Source of the DNA: an uncultured Panacagrimonas sp.
GTDB taxonomy: Bacteria; Pseudomonadota; Gammaproteobacteria; Nevskiales; Nevskiaceae
Direction: 5' to 3'
DNA length: 8,201 bases
Assembly: GCA_946481265.1 (NCBI GenBank)
Contig: CAMLNE010000190.1
Location: 1 to 8,201, forward strand
This document shows positions 1 to 8,201 of the stretch, one piece after another. The position numbers were made by a program, and so were the translations under genes. Each line of letters starts with the position of its first letter. Within the stretch, counting starts at the first letter, position 1. The notes under the pieces are model-generated. The model saw only the letters and a program-made list of their open reading frames with translations, was not told the origin of the DNA and searched no databases.

Positions 1-3000
1 CCTCGAGGTCGGCGTCCAGCTCCAGCATCTCGGCCGGATAGCCGGTGCGCTCGGCGACGATGCCCACCAGCAGCGCCCGCGCATCGACGCAGAGCGCATC
101 CGGTGTCGACACGCCTGCCGATGCCGTGGCCACGACCGCCACCGGGATCGATCCGGCCGGCACCGTCGCCATCGCCACGGCCATCGTCGGGGCCGCGGGC
201 GGCACGGTCGCAGCGGGCAGGATGGCTGGCACGGCGCCCGCGGGCACGCCGGCTTCGCCACCGGCAAGGCCGAGGAACTGGTTCACGACCCGTTCCTGCA
301 ACGCCAGGAACTGGCGCATGGTCTGCTGGTAGGCGACCAGCGCCTCGCTGGTGAGCGCCGGCGTCGCGACGGTGACCGGCGCCGCGGGAGGCGTTGCGCC
401 CGCCGCGGATGGCCGGCTCTCGATGCGTTCCTGCAGACGCTGCTCGATGGCCGCGCGTGCCGCCTCGGCGTCCTGTCGCGACAGCGGCGGCTTGAGACCG
501 GTGCGATGCACCGGATCGCCGATCGGACGCGCGCAGCCGCCGCTGACCATCCAGGTGTGCGCCGGCAGATCCAGCGGTCGTGAGGCCTCGTCCAGCCGAT
601 CGAGCGCCAGCCGGCCCGCGTCGCGACGCCGGTACATGGCCTGCGCGTCGAAGCGCACGCCGGCGACGAACAACTCGGCCAGGCCGATCAGCAGTCCCCG
701 CATGCCGCCGCCGGCGCCATCCAGCGAGGTGGCCACCACGTCGCGCCCCGCCAGCGTCTGCCGGACCATGGCCGAGCACACGCCCTTGGGGCCGAGTTCC
801 AGGAAGACGCGGCAGCCCGCGCCGTACATGGCCTCGATCTCGGTGACGAACTCGACGCTGCCGAGCAGGTGCTGGTCGAGCTGCTGCTGGATCGCAGCGG
901 GATCGCGCGGGTAGGGCGCGCCGCTGGTGTTGCCGTAGACGTCGTGCTGCGGCGGGCTGAAAGGCGTGGCCGCGATCGCCGCGCTCAGCGGTGCGCGGGC
1001 CGAGGCGACCAGCGGGGTGTGGAACGCGCCCGACACGGGCAGGACGATGGCGCGCAGTCCCTCCGCCTCGAGCTTCTGCACGGCCAGCCCCAGCGCCTCG
1101 CGCGGGCCGGAGATGACCGATTGCTCGGGCATGTTGTGGTTGGCGATCCGCACGCCCTCGCAGCCGCCGATCAGCGCCTGCACGCGTTCGCGGCGACCCT
1201 GCACGGCGGCCATGCCGCCCGGCGGCGAGGAGCGCGAGGCGTCCGCCATCGCGGCGCCGCGCACCGCGGACAGGCGCAGGAAGTCGACGGGCGTCATGAC
1301 GCCGGCGGCCATCAGCGCGGCGTATTCACCGTAGCTGTGACCGGCGCAGGCCAGCGGTTTGAGCCCCAGGCTGCGCGCGAACTCGAGGTGGCCCAGCGCC
1401 AGTGCTCCGATCGCCGGCTGCGCGATGCGGGTGTCGGTGAGCGCGGCCAGCTGCGCCGCCTCGGTTTCCGGGTCGAAGGCCGAATGCGGGAAGACGTGGC
1501 GCGAAAGCCGCCCCGGGAGCATGTCGCGCAGGGTGCGGTCCGCCAGCTCGAACGCGTTGCGCACCTCGGACAGGTACAGCGCCGCCTCGCGCCCCATGCC
1601 CAGGTACTGGGCGCCCTGGCCGGGGAACAGCAGCGCCAGCGCCGGCGGGGTGGCCGGCGCATTGCGCGCGAGCCGGATATGCGGCGGAAGCGGCCGCGCG
1701 CCACCGCGCAGGTGCGCCTCGACCGCAGCCAGATCGCCGGCCAGCGAGCGCAGGTCGATGGCGACGATGGCCAGGGCAACCGGCTGTCCGGCTGTCGTTG
1801 CGGCCTTGCGTGCCAGAGCCGCGGCAAGGTCGCACAGGCGCAGGCGCGAGCCTTCCTGCACGTGCGGCCCCAGGCGCTGCACTTCGTCGATCAGGCCGCC
1901 GATGTCCGGTGCCCGGAACAGCAGGAGTTCGGCCGGCCAGTGCCGCGAGCCGCTGCCGGCCGCCGCGGGCTGGTATTCCTCGAGGACGGCGTGGAAGTTG
2001 GTGCCGCCGAAACCGAAGGCCGAAGCGGCGGCGCGGCGTGGATGATCCGGATGCGCAAGCCAGGGCTGCGCATCCTTGAGCAGGTAGACCGGCGCTGCCG
2101 GATCCGCCAGTGCCTCGATGGGGCGGTCGACGCCGTGGTGCGCCGGCAGCACCCGGTGGTGCAGGGCCAGCGCGGTCTTGATCAGGCCGGCGGCGCCAGC
2201 CGCGGCCTTGGTGTGGCCGATCAGGCTCTTGACCGATCCGAGCGCCACGCTGCGCGGCGCGGTGCCGCTCTCGATCAGCGCCTGCGAGATGGTCTGCGCC
2301 TCGGTGCGATCGCCCACCGGCGTGCCGGTGCCATGCGCCTCCACCATGCCGAGCGTGGACGGCGCGAAGCCCGCCTTGCGGTAGGCGCGGCGCAGCGCGC
2401 GCACCTGGCCCTCGGTGCGCGGCGCGGTGAGACCCAGCGCGCGGCCGTCCGAGGAGCCGCCGGTGCCCTTGATCACGGCGTAGATGCGATCGCCGTCGCG
2501 CTCGGCGTCGGCCAGGCGCTTGAGCGCGACCATCGCCACGCCCTCGGAGATCGCGATGCCGTCGGCGGCCTGGTCGAAGGCGCGCGGCTTTCCGCTGGGC
2601 GACAGCGCCTGGGTCTTGGCGAACGCGGTGAAGGCATAGGCCGACTGCGTGGTGTCGAATCCACCGGCCAGCACCATCGTGCTGCGACCGCTTTCGAGTT
2701 CGGCCACCGCCAGCGCGATCGCGGCCAGCGACGAGCCGCAGGCCGCGTCGACGGTGAAGTTGAGGCCGCCGAAATCGAGGCGGTTGGCGATGCGGCCGGC
2801 GGCGACGTTGAGCAGGGTCCCGGCGAAGGACTCCTCGGTCCATTCCGGCAGGCGATCCCAGACCTCGGGTGAAGGGTTCTCGACGAAACGCGGCAGTTCG
2901 GCGCGAAGCGCGTACTGCGCGCCGAGATCGCCGGCACCGCCTCCCGCACCGAGGATGACCGAGGTGTTCTCGCGATCGAAGTGGCCGTCGGCGCAGCCGG

Positions 3001-5398
3001 CGTCGGCCAGGGTGCGCGCGGCGGTCTCCAGCGCGAGCAGCTGGAACGGATCGATCGACTTCATCGAGCGCGGCGGGATGCCGAAGCGCATCGGATCGAA
3101 GGGCACCTCGTCGAGGAAGCCGCCCCACTTCGAGTTCACCTTGTCGCGCGCCTTCGGATCGGGGTCGTAGAACAGCTCGCTGTCCCAGCGGTCCTTCGGC
3201 GCCTCGCGGATCACGCTGGTGCGATCGAGGATCAGCTGCCAGTAGTCCTCCGCCGAATTTGCGTGCGGCAGGGTGACGCCGATGCCGACGATCGCGATGT
3301 CGGCCGGCCGCTGCGGCCGCGCCTGCGCCTCGCGCGCCTCCTGCGCGTCGAGCAGCCGCTCCTGCGCGCCGCGGCACACGTCGCGGTGCAGGGCCTCGAT
3401 GGCCAGCGCGCGATCGCGCAGCGTGGCGACCTGGCCGATCATGTACATGCCCTCGCGGCGCTGCCGCTCGGCGTCGATCTCGACCAGCTTGCCGCGCGCA
3501 TCGCGGTCGCGACCCTTGGACGCGAGGCGCAGCCGCCCGAGGTTCAGGTCCTCGAGCGCATCGCGGACTTCCTCCACGCTGCGGCCTGCCTGCGCGAGCT
3601 GGCGCCGCATGGCCTGGAAGTCGTGCGCGAAGGGTGTGTCGACGCAGCGCGTCGCGTGGCCCGGCCCGGACTCGAGGTTGACGGTGCGGGCACAGTCGAG
3701 CGCGGCCTGCTGGAAGCCGGGTACCACGGCGCCGGAGGCGACGATCTCGTGCGTGAACAGGTAGGCGGTGCCCATCAGGACGCCGACCTTCATGCCGCGC
3801 TCGGCCAGCGGCGCCGCCAGGGCCGCCACCATCGCGCCGGAGAGCGCGTCGTGGACACCGCCGGCGAACAGCACGTGGATGTTGCGTTCCTCGCCCGGCG
3901 GCACCTGGGCGAGCAGGGTCTCGACCATCTGCTCCCACAACGGGAAGCTCGCCAGCGGCCCGACGTGGCCGCCGCACTCGCGACCCTCGAAGACGAAGCG
4001 GCGCGCGCCCTGCTCCAGGAACAGGCGCAGCAGGGCCGGCGCCGGCGCGTGCAGGTAGGTGGCGATGCCGCGCTTCTCGAATTCCTCGGCCTGGTCGGGT
4101 CGCCCGCCGGCGATCAGCGCGAAGGACGGCCTGCTTTTCCAGATCGCCTCGCACTGTTCGTCACGCAGCGCCTGCGGCACGAAGCCGAGCAGGCCGACGC
4201 CCCAGGGCGCATCGCCGATCTTCGCCGCGGCCTGTTCGAGCAGCTGCATGACCTCCGGCCCACGCATCAGGGCCAGCGCCAGGAAAGGCAGCGCGCCGCC
4301 GCGGGCCACCTCGGCGGCGAAGGCGGCGCTGTCGGAGACGCGGGTCATCGGGCCCTGCGCGATCGGCCAGCGGGTGCCGTGCGACACCGCCAGCGGCCCG
4401 TCCTCGTCGAGGAAGGCCAGCTCGGCCGCGCGCTCGTTCTGGCGCAGGGACTGCCGGCGCAGTGCCTGCACCAGGCGGGCGGCATTGCCGTGGGTCCGGG
4501 CGTACAGGCGGGCCAGGCCGATGCCCTGGCCCAGCGGCAGGGGACGGTCCTCGGCCCAGGCACACAGGGCCTGCGCCTGCCGTGTCCAGTCGTCGGTGCC
4601 CAGCGTGCCGGCGTCGGCCTGGCGCGCGAGCTCCTCGAGGCTGCGCTGCGCGGCCTGCGTCGGGCGCACGTAGGCGCGCAGGGCCGGCGCGCGGGACTCG
4701 CAGTGGAGTCGGCACTCGCTGCCGTTGAGGCGTCCGAGTTCGCTGCGCAGCGCGGGCGACAGCGGCGATTCGTCGAGCAGCAACAGGGCATCGTCGAGCA
4801 CCACGCCGGCCGCACCGGCCGCGCGACAGGCCGCGGCACTGCGCAGTCCGATGCCGCCCTGCACCAGGAAGGGCTTGTGCAGGCGGCCCTGGATCTTCTG
4901 GACCAGGATGAAGCTGCTGTCGGAACCGACCCAGCCACCGGCCTCCTGGCCGCGCAGCACCACGCCATCGCACAGTGCCTCCAGGGCGGGCGCATCGGCC
5001 GCGTCCAGGACCTCGGCAAGGATCCTCAGGCCGGATCGCGCGGGCAGCGCCGCGCGCAGTTGCGCAATCGACTTCGCCGTGCCGCCGAGGATGACGAGGA
5101 GCTCACGCTCCGTGGCCAGGGCAAGCAGGGGCTGCGCCAGCGACAGGCAGGAGGCCGTGATGCGAAGGCCGATCCGCGTCTCGGTTGCGCGCAGCAGGTG
5201 CAGGAAGGTCTCGCTTGCGGCCGCGGCATCCGCGTCGGCGAACGCCAGGTCCAGCACGCCCACGGCGCCGGATCGGGACAGGGCCGCCGCAAGACCCGGA
5301 TGGCCGGGGAGGAGGGGGACCATGCCCAGGATGTCGAACACGCCGGCATCGGCCAGGGTGCGGGAAGAGGCCATGGCGGATTCGAGCATCGGGGTCAC
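1..5398 (-). CDS. Iterative type I polyketide / PUFA-like synthase with N-terminal NPD (FMN reductase-like) domains; 3' end beyond window
   Basis: A multidomain synthase that should extend a carrier-bound acyl chain with malonyl units in the cytoplasm. One uninterrupted frame gives 1799 residues and is still open at base 1. Domains seen: residues about 18-210, a degenerate NPD-like TIM barrel (EAGGWVG around W156, VQGGIG at 179-184); about 340-640, a second NPD domain (PIAQGPM 345-351, ECGGHVG with H478, AGG at 512-514, MGT 542-544); about 700-1142, ketosynthase with C887 (DAACGSS), H1022 (EAHGTGT), H1062 (GHTK) and GFGGTNFH ending at H1136; about 1256-1570, acyltransferase with PGQGAQ (after F1258), GHSYGE nucleophile S1355 and GAFH with H1460, a malonyl-type motif; a PfaA-like helix near M1694; an Ala/Pro-rich linker; from about 1770, the start of an ACP (ERTGYPAEMLELDADLE) whose carrier serine, expected near 1806, lies outside. 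The GTG start is chosen because it overlaps the upstream stop and has GAAGG nine bases before it; ATG codons at residues 4 and 9 are alternatives. KS, AT and ACP resemble PfaA and related secondary-lipid synthases. The product is unknown, and KR or DH domains are probably downstream. Confidence 0.93.
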   Translation of the reverse strand, partial: MTPMLESAMASSRTLADAGVFDILGMVPLLPGHPGLAAALSRSGAVGVLDLAFADADAAAASETFLHLLRATETRIGLRITASCLSLAQPLLALATERELLVILGGTAKSIAQLRAALPARSGLRILAEVLDAADAPALEALCDGVVLRGQEAGGWVGSDSSFILVQKIQGRLHKPFLVQGGIGLRSAAACRAAGAAGVVLDDALLLLDESPLSPALRSELGRLNGSECRLHCESRAPALRAYVRPTQAAQRSLEELARQADAGTLGTDDWTRQAQALCAWAEDRPLPLGQGIGLARLYARTHGNAARLVQALRRQSLRQNERAAELAFLDEDGPLAVSHGTRWPIAQGPMTRVSDSAAFAAEVARGGALPFLALALMRGPEVMQLLEQAAAKIGDAPWGVGLLGFVPQALRDEQCEAIWKSRPSFALIAGGRPDQAEEFEKRGIATYLHAPAPALLRLFLEQGARRFVFEGRECGGHVGPLASFPLWEQMVETLLAQVPPGEERNIHVLFAGGVHDALSGAMVAALAAPLAERGMKVGVLMGTAYLFTHEIVASGAVVPGFQQAALDCARTVNLESGPGHATRCVDTPFAHDFQAMRRQLAQAGRSVEEVRDALEDLNLGRLRLASKGRDRDARGKLVEIDAERQRREGMYMIGQVATLRDRALAIEALHRDVCRGAQERLLDAQEAREAQARPQRPADIAIVGIGVTLPHANSAEDYWQLILDRTSVIREAPKDRWDSELFYDPDPKARDKVNSKWGGFLDEVPFDPMRFGIPPRSMKSIDPFQLLALETAARTLADAGCADGHFDRENTSVILGAGGGAGDLGAQYALRAELPRFVENPSPEVWDRLPEWTEESFAGTLLNVAAGRIANRLDFGGLNFTVDAACGSSLAAIALAVAELESGRSTMVLAGGFDTTQSAYAFTAFAKTQALSPSGKPRAFDQAADGIAISEGVAMVALKRLADAERDGDRIYAVIKGTGGSSDGRALGLTAPRTEGQVRALRRAYRKAGFAPSTLGMVEAHGTGTPVGDRTEAQTISQALIESGTAPRSVALGSVKSLIGHTKAAAGAAGLIKTALALHHRVLPAHHGVDRPIEALADPAAPVYLLKDAQPWLAHPDHPRRAAASAFGFGGTNFHAVLEEYQPAAAGSGSRHWPAELLLFRAPDIGGLIDEVQRLGPHVQEGSRLRLCDLAAALARKAATTAGQPVALAIVAIDLRSLAGDLAAVEAHLRGGARPLPPHIRLARNAPATPPALALLFPGQGAQYLGMGREAALYLSEVRNAFELADRTLRDMLPGRLSRHVFPHSAFDPETEAAQLAALTDTRIAQPAIGALALGHLEFARSLGLKPLACAGHSYGEYAALMAAGVMTPVDFLRLSAVRGAAMADASRSSPPGGMAAVQGRRERVQALIGGCEGVRIANHNMPEQSVISGPREALGLAVQKLEAEGLRAIVLPVSGAFHTPLVASARAPLSAAIAATPFSPPQHDVYGNTSGAPYPRDPAAIQQQLDQHLLGSVEFVTEIEAMYGAGCRVFLELGPKGVCSAMVRQTLAGRDVVATSLDGAGGGMRGLLIGLAELFVAGVRFDAQAMYRRRDAGRLALDRLDEASRPLDLPAHTWMVSGGCARPIGDPVHRTGLKPPLSRQDAEAARAAIEQRLQERIESRPSAAGATPPAAPVTVATPALTSEALVAYQQTMRQFLALQERVVNQFLGLAGGEAGVPAGAVPAILPAATVPPAAPTMAVAMATVPAGSIPVAVVATASAGVSTPDALCVDARALLVGIVAERTGYPAEMLELDADLE

Positions 5399-6210
5399 CG
5401 CTTGCGGCCTTCGAGGAACGGCACTTCGAGGACCTTCTCGTGAATGATGGGACCGTGGCCGAAGAAGCCGCCCTCGCCGAAACATTCACCGTGATCGGCC
5501 GTCACGATGAAATGCGTCCCGACGGGGGCCTTGGCGATCAGTGCATCCATCACGCCGTCGACATACTCGACGGTGCGCACCTGCTGCTGGTGCAGGTCGC
5601 GCATCTGCTTTTCGTCGAAGAAGCGCGGCTCGGACTGGCCGAGCTCGTCGTCCATGCGCTTGAACACGCCGTGGACACCCGAGATGTGCGGCAGCGATTG
5701 CGGCTCCAGCATGTACGGGTAATGGGTTTCGCCCAGGTTGCAGAACCAGAACTGCGGCTCGTCCTCGTCGAATTCAATCTGCTTGACGATGCCGGCGAAG
5801 TCGTTGTGGTTCGCCATCAGCTTGTAGTCGTCGAAATGCCGGTTCAGGTGACTGGCCGGGTTGAGCACCGGCAGCGACACCCGTGCCGCCGTCCGGTAAC
5901 CATGGGTCTGCAGGACCTTGGGCAGGGACAGCTCGGGAATGAAGTTCTTGAACGACAGGTTCTCGATGCCGAGCCGGTCCACCCACTTGGAGAACTCGCC
6001 CTTGTAGACCTCGGAGGCGAACACGCCCTGCGGGTTGGTGTGCGGCACCATGCCCATCAGGTAGGTGTAGTGGGATGGCGAGGTCCAGGAGGCGTACGAG
6101 AAGCGGCGTTCCCCCTTGGCGATGCGATCCAGGTTGGGGGTTCGGGCTGCGGCGTAGCTGTCGAAACGGCAGCTGTCGAGAACGAGAAAGACGAGGTGTC
6201 GCGGGCTCAT
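5395..6210 (-). CDS. Sulfatase / alkaline-phosphatase-superfamily hydrolase or transferase, cytoplasmic, with Thr at the nucleophile position
   Basis: A 271-aa metal-dependent phosphatase/sulfatase-fold protein, short for the superfamily (many sulfatases are 400-550 aa). Seen: an N-terminal strand leading to D12 (LVLDSCRFD), the family motif TPNLDRIAKG (24-33), the nucleophile segment TSPSH (43-47), HYPY from H163, and a C-terminal metal site with TADHGE (D239, H240), GHG (H252) and HEKVLEVPF just before the stop. The segment aligns with the sulfatase CxPSR motif, but Thr43 replaces the Cys that becomes formylglycine and His47 replaces Arg. This suggests a phosphatase, phosphodiesterase or phospho-transferase type of chemistry rather than a classical sulfatase. 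There is no signal peptide or membrane segment, so it should be cytoplasmic. The synthase gene overlaps its stop by four bases, which makes a joint role likely. The Shine-Dalgarno is weak: AGGA 13 bases before the ATG. Base composition looks less GC-rich than in the synthase. The substrate cannot be read from the sequence. Confidence 0.88.
   Translation of the reverse strand: MSPRHLVFLVLDSCRFDSYAAARTPNLDRIAKGERRFSYASWTSPSHYTYLMGMVPHTNPQGVFASEVYKGEFSKWVDRLGIENLSFKNFIPELSLPKVLQTHGYRTAARVSLPVLNPASHLNRHFDDYKLMANHNDFAGIVKQIEFDEDEPQFWFCNLGETHYPYMLEPQSLPHISGVHGVFKRMDDELGQSEPRFFDEKQMRDLHQQQVRTVEYVDGVMDALIAKAPVGTHFIVTADHGECFGEGGFFGHGPIIHEKVLEVPFLEGRKR
5408..5412 (-). promoter_or_regulatory. Ribosome binding site of the synthase gene (GAAGG)
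   Basis: On the minus strand GAAGG lies nine bases before the GTG at 5398 and inside the 3' end of the upstream gene. It supports GTG rather than the ATG nine bases further in, which would give a spacing of 18. The start shares four bases (GTGA) with the upstream TGA, so the site may be used by ribosomes terminating there (translational coupling). Confidence 0.55.
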
Positions 6211-6617
6211 TGCCGGGTGGGTGTCCTGTCAGGTGTCGCGCAGGGGCGGGCGCCGGATGCATGGGTCCGCCAGCCACGAGAGATCACGCGGACGCACCAA
6301 TGGGTAAAGGACGAACGAGAGGCCCCAGCATCGTTGTCGACGGCAATACTGCGGCGCATTGTATCTGCTGCCCCTCGTTCCTTTGGATGACGTCCGGGCC
6401 GATTATGCGAACCCGAGTCGGCTCTCATGCCGCCATCCGTGCACTCGTCCCGGCCGCCTGTCGGTACCGCGCCGGATCTCGCGAAAACGTGCCCGGATCG
6501 GCACCGCGTGTCACTGGCTCGACGCCGTTCGTCCATCGGCCGCAAGAACTTGCCGACGGACATGGCGGGGCGGTCGGCCGGGGCAGGTGGCCGGGTGCGA
6601 GCGTCGATGCGGGATTC
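6211..6617. other. Gap without a convincing gene; probable promoter and leader of the sulfatase-synthase operon
   Basis: The 407 bases between the stop of the PLD-like gene and the ATG of the sulfatase-like gene show no recognisable protein. An open minus-strand frame of 118 codons (6563-6207) overlaps the sulfatase start by ATGA, but its product is rich in Arg, Ser and Gly with no motif, and its third positions are less GC-biased than in the real genes. Two AT-rich hexamers on the minus strand could be -10 boxes: TACAAT at 6363-6358 and CATAAT at 6407-6402. Neither has a good -35 at normal spacing. I see no strong hairpin with a T tract, so no intrinsic terminator can be placed after the PLD-like gene. 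A small inverted repeat, GCAAG-AA-CTTGC, lies at 6542-6553. Confidence 0.5.
6358..6363 (-). promoter_or_regulatory. Candidate -10 box (TACAAT) for the sulfatase-synthase operon
   Basis: TACAAT on the minus strand matches the sigma-70 -10 consensus at five of six positions and sits in a locally AT-richer stretch of the gap. Seventeen bases upstream the hexamer is CCAAAG, a poor -35, so the promoter would be weak, activator-dependent or used by another sigma factor. It would give a leader of roughly 140 bases before the ATG at 6210. CATAAT at 6407-6402 is an alternative. Confidence 0.3.

Positions 6618-8201
<1,584 letters not shown>

Noticed and set aside
869..2872. Plus-strand open frame of 667 codons opposite KS and AT
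   Set aside because: Same antisense effect of GC-rich codons. It covers the intact KS and AT active-site motifs on the other strand and has no recognisable domain of its own.
1326..4154. 942-codon minus-strand frame overlapping the synthase
   Set aside because: It is out of frame with the synthase. The real frame carries every NPD, KS and AT motif in register from 5398 to base 1, so this is a shadow and not evidence of a frameshift.
2981..5443. Very long plus-strand open frame (820 codons) opposite the synthase
   Set aside because: Its product is Arg/Gln/Gly/Ala-rich low-complexity sequence with no motif. It mirrors the synthase frame, where stops are rare on both strands because of high GC. 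All domain motifs lie on the minus strand.
5395..6210. Calling the 271-aa protein a formylglycine-dependent sulfatase
   Set aside because: The Cys or Ser needed for formylglycine is Thr43 and the Arg of the maturation motif is His47, so only the superfamily can be stated.
6542..6553. Inverted repeat GCAAG-AA-CTTGC in the gap
   Set aside because: Five-base arms with a two-base spacer cannot make a useful terminator hairpin, no T tract follows, and such a repeat is expected by chance.
6207..6563. 118-codon minus-strand frame ending in an ATGA overlap with the sulfatase-like gene
   Set aside because: The overlap is suggestive, but the predicted sequence has no motif or hydrophobic core, is dominated by Arg, Ser and Gly, and shows weaker GC bias at third positions than the neighbours. 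It was kept as a non-coding leader; homologues would change this.

Overview
The window is GC-rich, and all four genes lie on the minus strand. It looks like a gammaproteobacterial chromosome. The purB product is of the E. coli class, and the gene after it resembles an uncharacterised family I associate with Xanthomonadales (Lysobacter-type genomes). That lineage call is an inference from composition and gene content.

Layout, in the direction of transcription (high to low coordinates). The right end (8201-7136) holds the C-terminal three quarters of adenylosuccinate lyase (purB). Its stop overlaps the start of a 173-aa protein (7139-6618) that looks like a phospholipase-D-type half-domain without the catalytic HKD motif. 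A gap of about 400 bases (6617-6211) follows. It holds no convincing gene and probably contains the promoter and leader of the next unit. That unit is a two-gene operon: a 271-aa cytoplasmic sulfatase/alkaline-phosphatase-superfamily protein (6210-5395), overlapped by four bases (GTGA) by a giant synthase gene that starts at 5398 and is still open at base 1.

The synthase is the main content: 1799 residues are visible. The order is a degenerate nitropropane-dioxygenase-like (NPD, FMN TIM-barrel) region, a second NPD domain with its expected His, a ketosynthase with a complete Cys-His-His triad, a malonyl-type acyltransferase, an Ala/Pro-rich linker, and the first third of an acyl carrier protein. 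From KS onward it resembles the iterative PUFA-synthase (PfaA) and 'secondary lipid' synthase family. In classical PUFA synthases the NPD-type enoyl reductase is a separate protein (PfaD); here NPD domains are fused to the N-terminus.

How the genes may work together (inference): the synthase would build a fatty-acid- or polyketide-like chain from malonyl-CoA, the NPD domain possibly reducing enoyl intermediates. The translationally coupled phosphatase/sulfatase-fold protein would act on the chain, its carrier or a derived lipid. The cluster sits directly after a housekeeping purB operon, so it looks like an accessory insertion. The rest of the synthase and any further lipid genes lie beyond base 1.
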